A stretch of DNA of 24,824 nucleotides from a virus: positions 1 to 24,824 of IMG/VR virus record IMGVR_UViG_3300048433_000056. One strand, written 5' to 3'. Made by a program: the position numbers and the translations under genes. The notes under the pieces are model-generated. The model was not told where the DNA came from. It did not search any database and saw only the letters and a list, made by a program, of their open reading frames with translations. Positions 23,900 to 24,824 of the stretch are shown piece by piece. The first letter of the stretch is position 1, and every line of letters begins with the position of its first letter.

Positions 23900-24681
23900 T
23901 AACCTACTCTTTTATGAAAGTTATTGAATTCACTAACTACGTTGTCTACCACATCGGGTTTTAAAACATTAATAAATTTTAATTCATCGTTCCTTGCTTC
24001 AATTCTATCTCTATAAGTGACAGGTTTCCAGAGAGGATTTGGTGTATCAAAATCAAATAATGTCAAGTCTTGCCATACACCATTAGTATCTTCGTAATGA
24101 TGAACTGCATTGTATTGTTCAGATTCTTTAACAAGTGTTGCAGTATAGAATGCACCATCTTGAGCAGTGTATTGTATGTTCTCTGTAGGGCCAAAGTTTT
24201 CAAGGTTAGGATATTTACCAAAGTAATCGCCAGGCGTTAATGAAGTATCAATTACTAATTGACCCATGTCAAGGTTTCGTTTGATTATAGTACCGACAGT
24301 ACCACTATTTACTCCAGTTACAATCTGACCAACTGGAAATGATGTTGATATATCTGAGTTTGTTGTAACAATTCTATATGGATATTTTGTTTTTGCAGTA
24401 TCCAATAGTTCATATGTAGGGATTGGCCATCCAGACTCACGTAAGTGGTCATTCATAAGAAAGAATGTCCAGTAATAATTAGTAGTTCCATATAACTTGT
24501 ATGAAAGAGTATCAGGTCTTTCACCCGCAACTACAGTATACTGTTCATAGAAAGAAACATTATCTTTCAGTCCATCAATAATATCTACATATTGTGAGAG
24601 GTCATCGAAGAGAACTGAAGAGGTCTCATTACCAAAATTATATCCGACAATATTAAAGTTTTTAAAATATTTTGTTGTCAT
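23899..24681 (-). CDS. gp53: Baseplate wedge subunit gp53, 260 aa
   Basis: T4 gp53 clamps neighbouring wedges together around the hub. The diagnostic stretch is near residues 45-95: YTVVAGERPDTLSYKLYGTT followed by YYWTFFLMND and WPIPTYEL, the LysM-like pattern typical of the gp53 family. The chain length is somewhat above T4's 196. The middle part (residues about 110-190) holds a GQIVTGVNSGTVGTIIKRN segment, which resembles small beta domains often inserted into structural proteins of marine phages. The start has a strong ribosome binding site (GAGGAAGG), and its ATG overlaps the preceding stop (TAATG). Confidence 0.88.
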   Translation of the reverse strand: MTTKYFKNFNIVGYNFGNETSSVLFDDLSQYVDIIDGLKDNVSFYEQYTVVAGERPDTLSYKLYGTTNYYWTFFLMNDHLRESGWPIPTYELLDTAKTKYPYRIVTTNSDISTSFPVGQIVTGVNSGTVGTIIKRNLDMGQLVIDTSLTPGDYFGKYPNLENFGPTENIQYTAQDGAFYTATLVKESEQYNAVHHYEDTNGVWQDLTLFDFDTPNPLWKPVTYRDRIEARNDELKFINVLKPDVVDNVVSEFNNFHKRVG

Positions 24682-24824
24682 TAGAATCCTTCCTCTACAT
24701 CTTTTCTGTTGAGTGTTCTTGTTTCTTGGAATGATAATGACATTTCGATTTCTTGAAAGTTCCCGTCATTGTGCATAGTCATTGATGTGTTATTATATGT
24801 TACACTAACATCTCTAAGGAAACA
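24681..24824 (-). CDS. C-terminal fragment of a tail-tube/baseplate protein (gp48/gp54-like?)
   Basis: From the right edge, one minus-strand frame is open for 47 codons and ends with TAA overlapping the gp53 start, while the other two minus-strand frames stop within a few codons. The fragment includes TMHNDGNFQEIEMSLSFQET and ends RTLNRKDVEEGF. The alternating hydrophobic strand followed by a short Arg/Lys/Asp tail ending in Gly-Phe resembles the C-termini of tail-tube-fold proteins such as tube initiators gp48 and gp54, which in marine T4-like phages sit upstream of gp53. The gene continues beyond the window, so its start and length are unknown. Assignment to gp48 or gp54 is tentative. Confidence 0.7.
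   Translation of the reverse strand, partial: CFLRDVSVTYNNTSMTMHNDGNFQEIEMSLSFQETRTLNRKDVEEGF

Overview
The window is the tail-baseplate and tail-fibre region of a T4-like contractile-tailed phage (myovirus). Every gene is on the minus strand, so transcription runs from position 24824 towards 1. The DNA is visibly AT-rich. Gene content and protein style resemble marine T4-like phages of the cyanophage/pelagiphage type: a DUF4815-like giant structural protein, a fibre protein with recurring 'A-I-N-E-L-E' segments, and a tiny coiled-coil protein between them. This is a judgement from recalled families. Nothing in the window identifies the host (no tRNA, integrase or host-derived metabolic gene).

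Layout in transcription order. (1) 24824-18455, hub and wedge start: the C-terminus of a probable gp48/gp54-type tube/baseplate protein, gp53, a gp27-like hub protein, then three adjacent genes that together look like a T4 gp5 taken apart: an OB-fold hub protein with a lysozyme-like tail domain, a long protein ending in a peptidoglycan amidase domain, and a separate beta-helix needle. (2) 18458-14554, wedge core: an unrecognised 197-residue protein, gp25, gp6 and a gp7-position protein. (3) 14512-6709, wedge periphery: a protein with a gp10-like N-terminus, gp8 with an inserted domain, a 1732-residue DUF4815-like structural protein and a 68-residue coiled-coil protein. (4) 6709-1, fibre section: a 501-residue repeat protein and two large tandem paralogues made largely of an aromatic tetrapeptide repeat (Y/F-x-G/R-N/D). 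The second paralogue runs off the left edge and was found by reading the frame from its ATG at 2563.

Genes are packed head to tail. Many stops and starts overlap as TAATG or ATGA, which suggests translational coupling. Perfect T4-type late promoter boxes (TATAAATA) occur on the coding strand in two of the few intergenic gaps, before gp25 and before the gp10-like gene. A third lies inside the 68-residue gene, upstream of the fibre genes. I see no terminators of classical form, RNA genes, mobile elements or CRISPR arrays, and no non-coding stretch longer than about 45 bases.

The most unusual content is (a) the three-gene gp5 with an apparently dead lysozyme-like domain plus a separate amidase, and (b) the tandem tetrapeptide-repeat proteins, whose period-4 aromatic pattern may describe a little-characterised fibre shaft.
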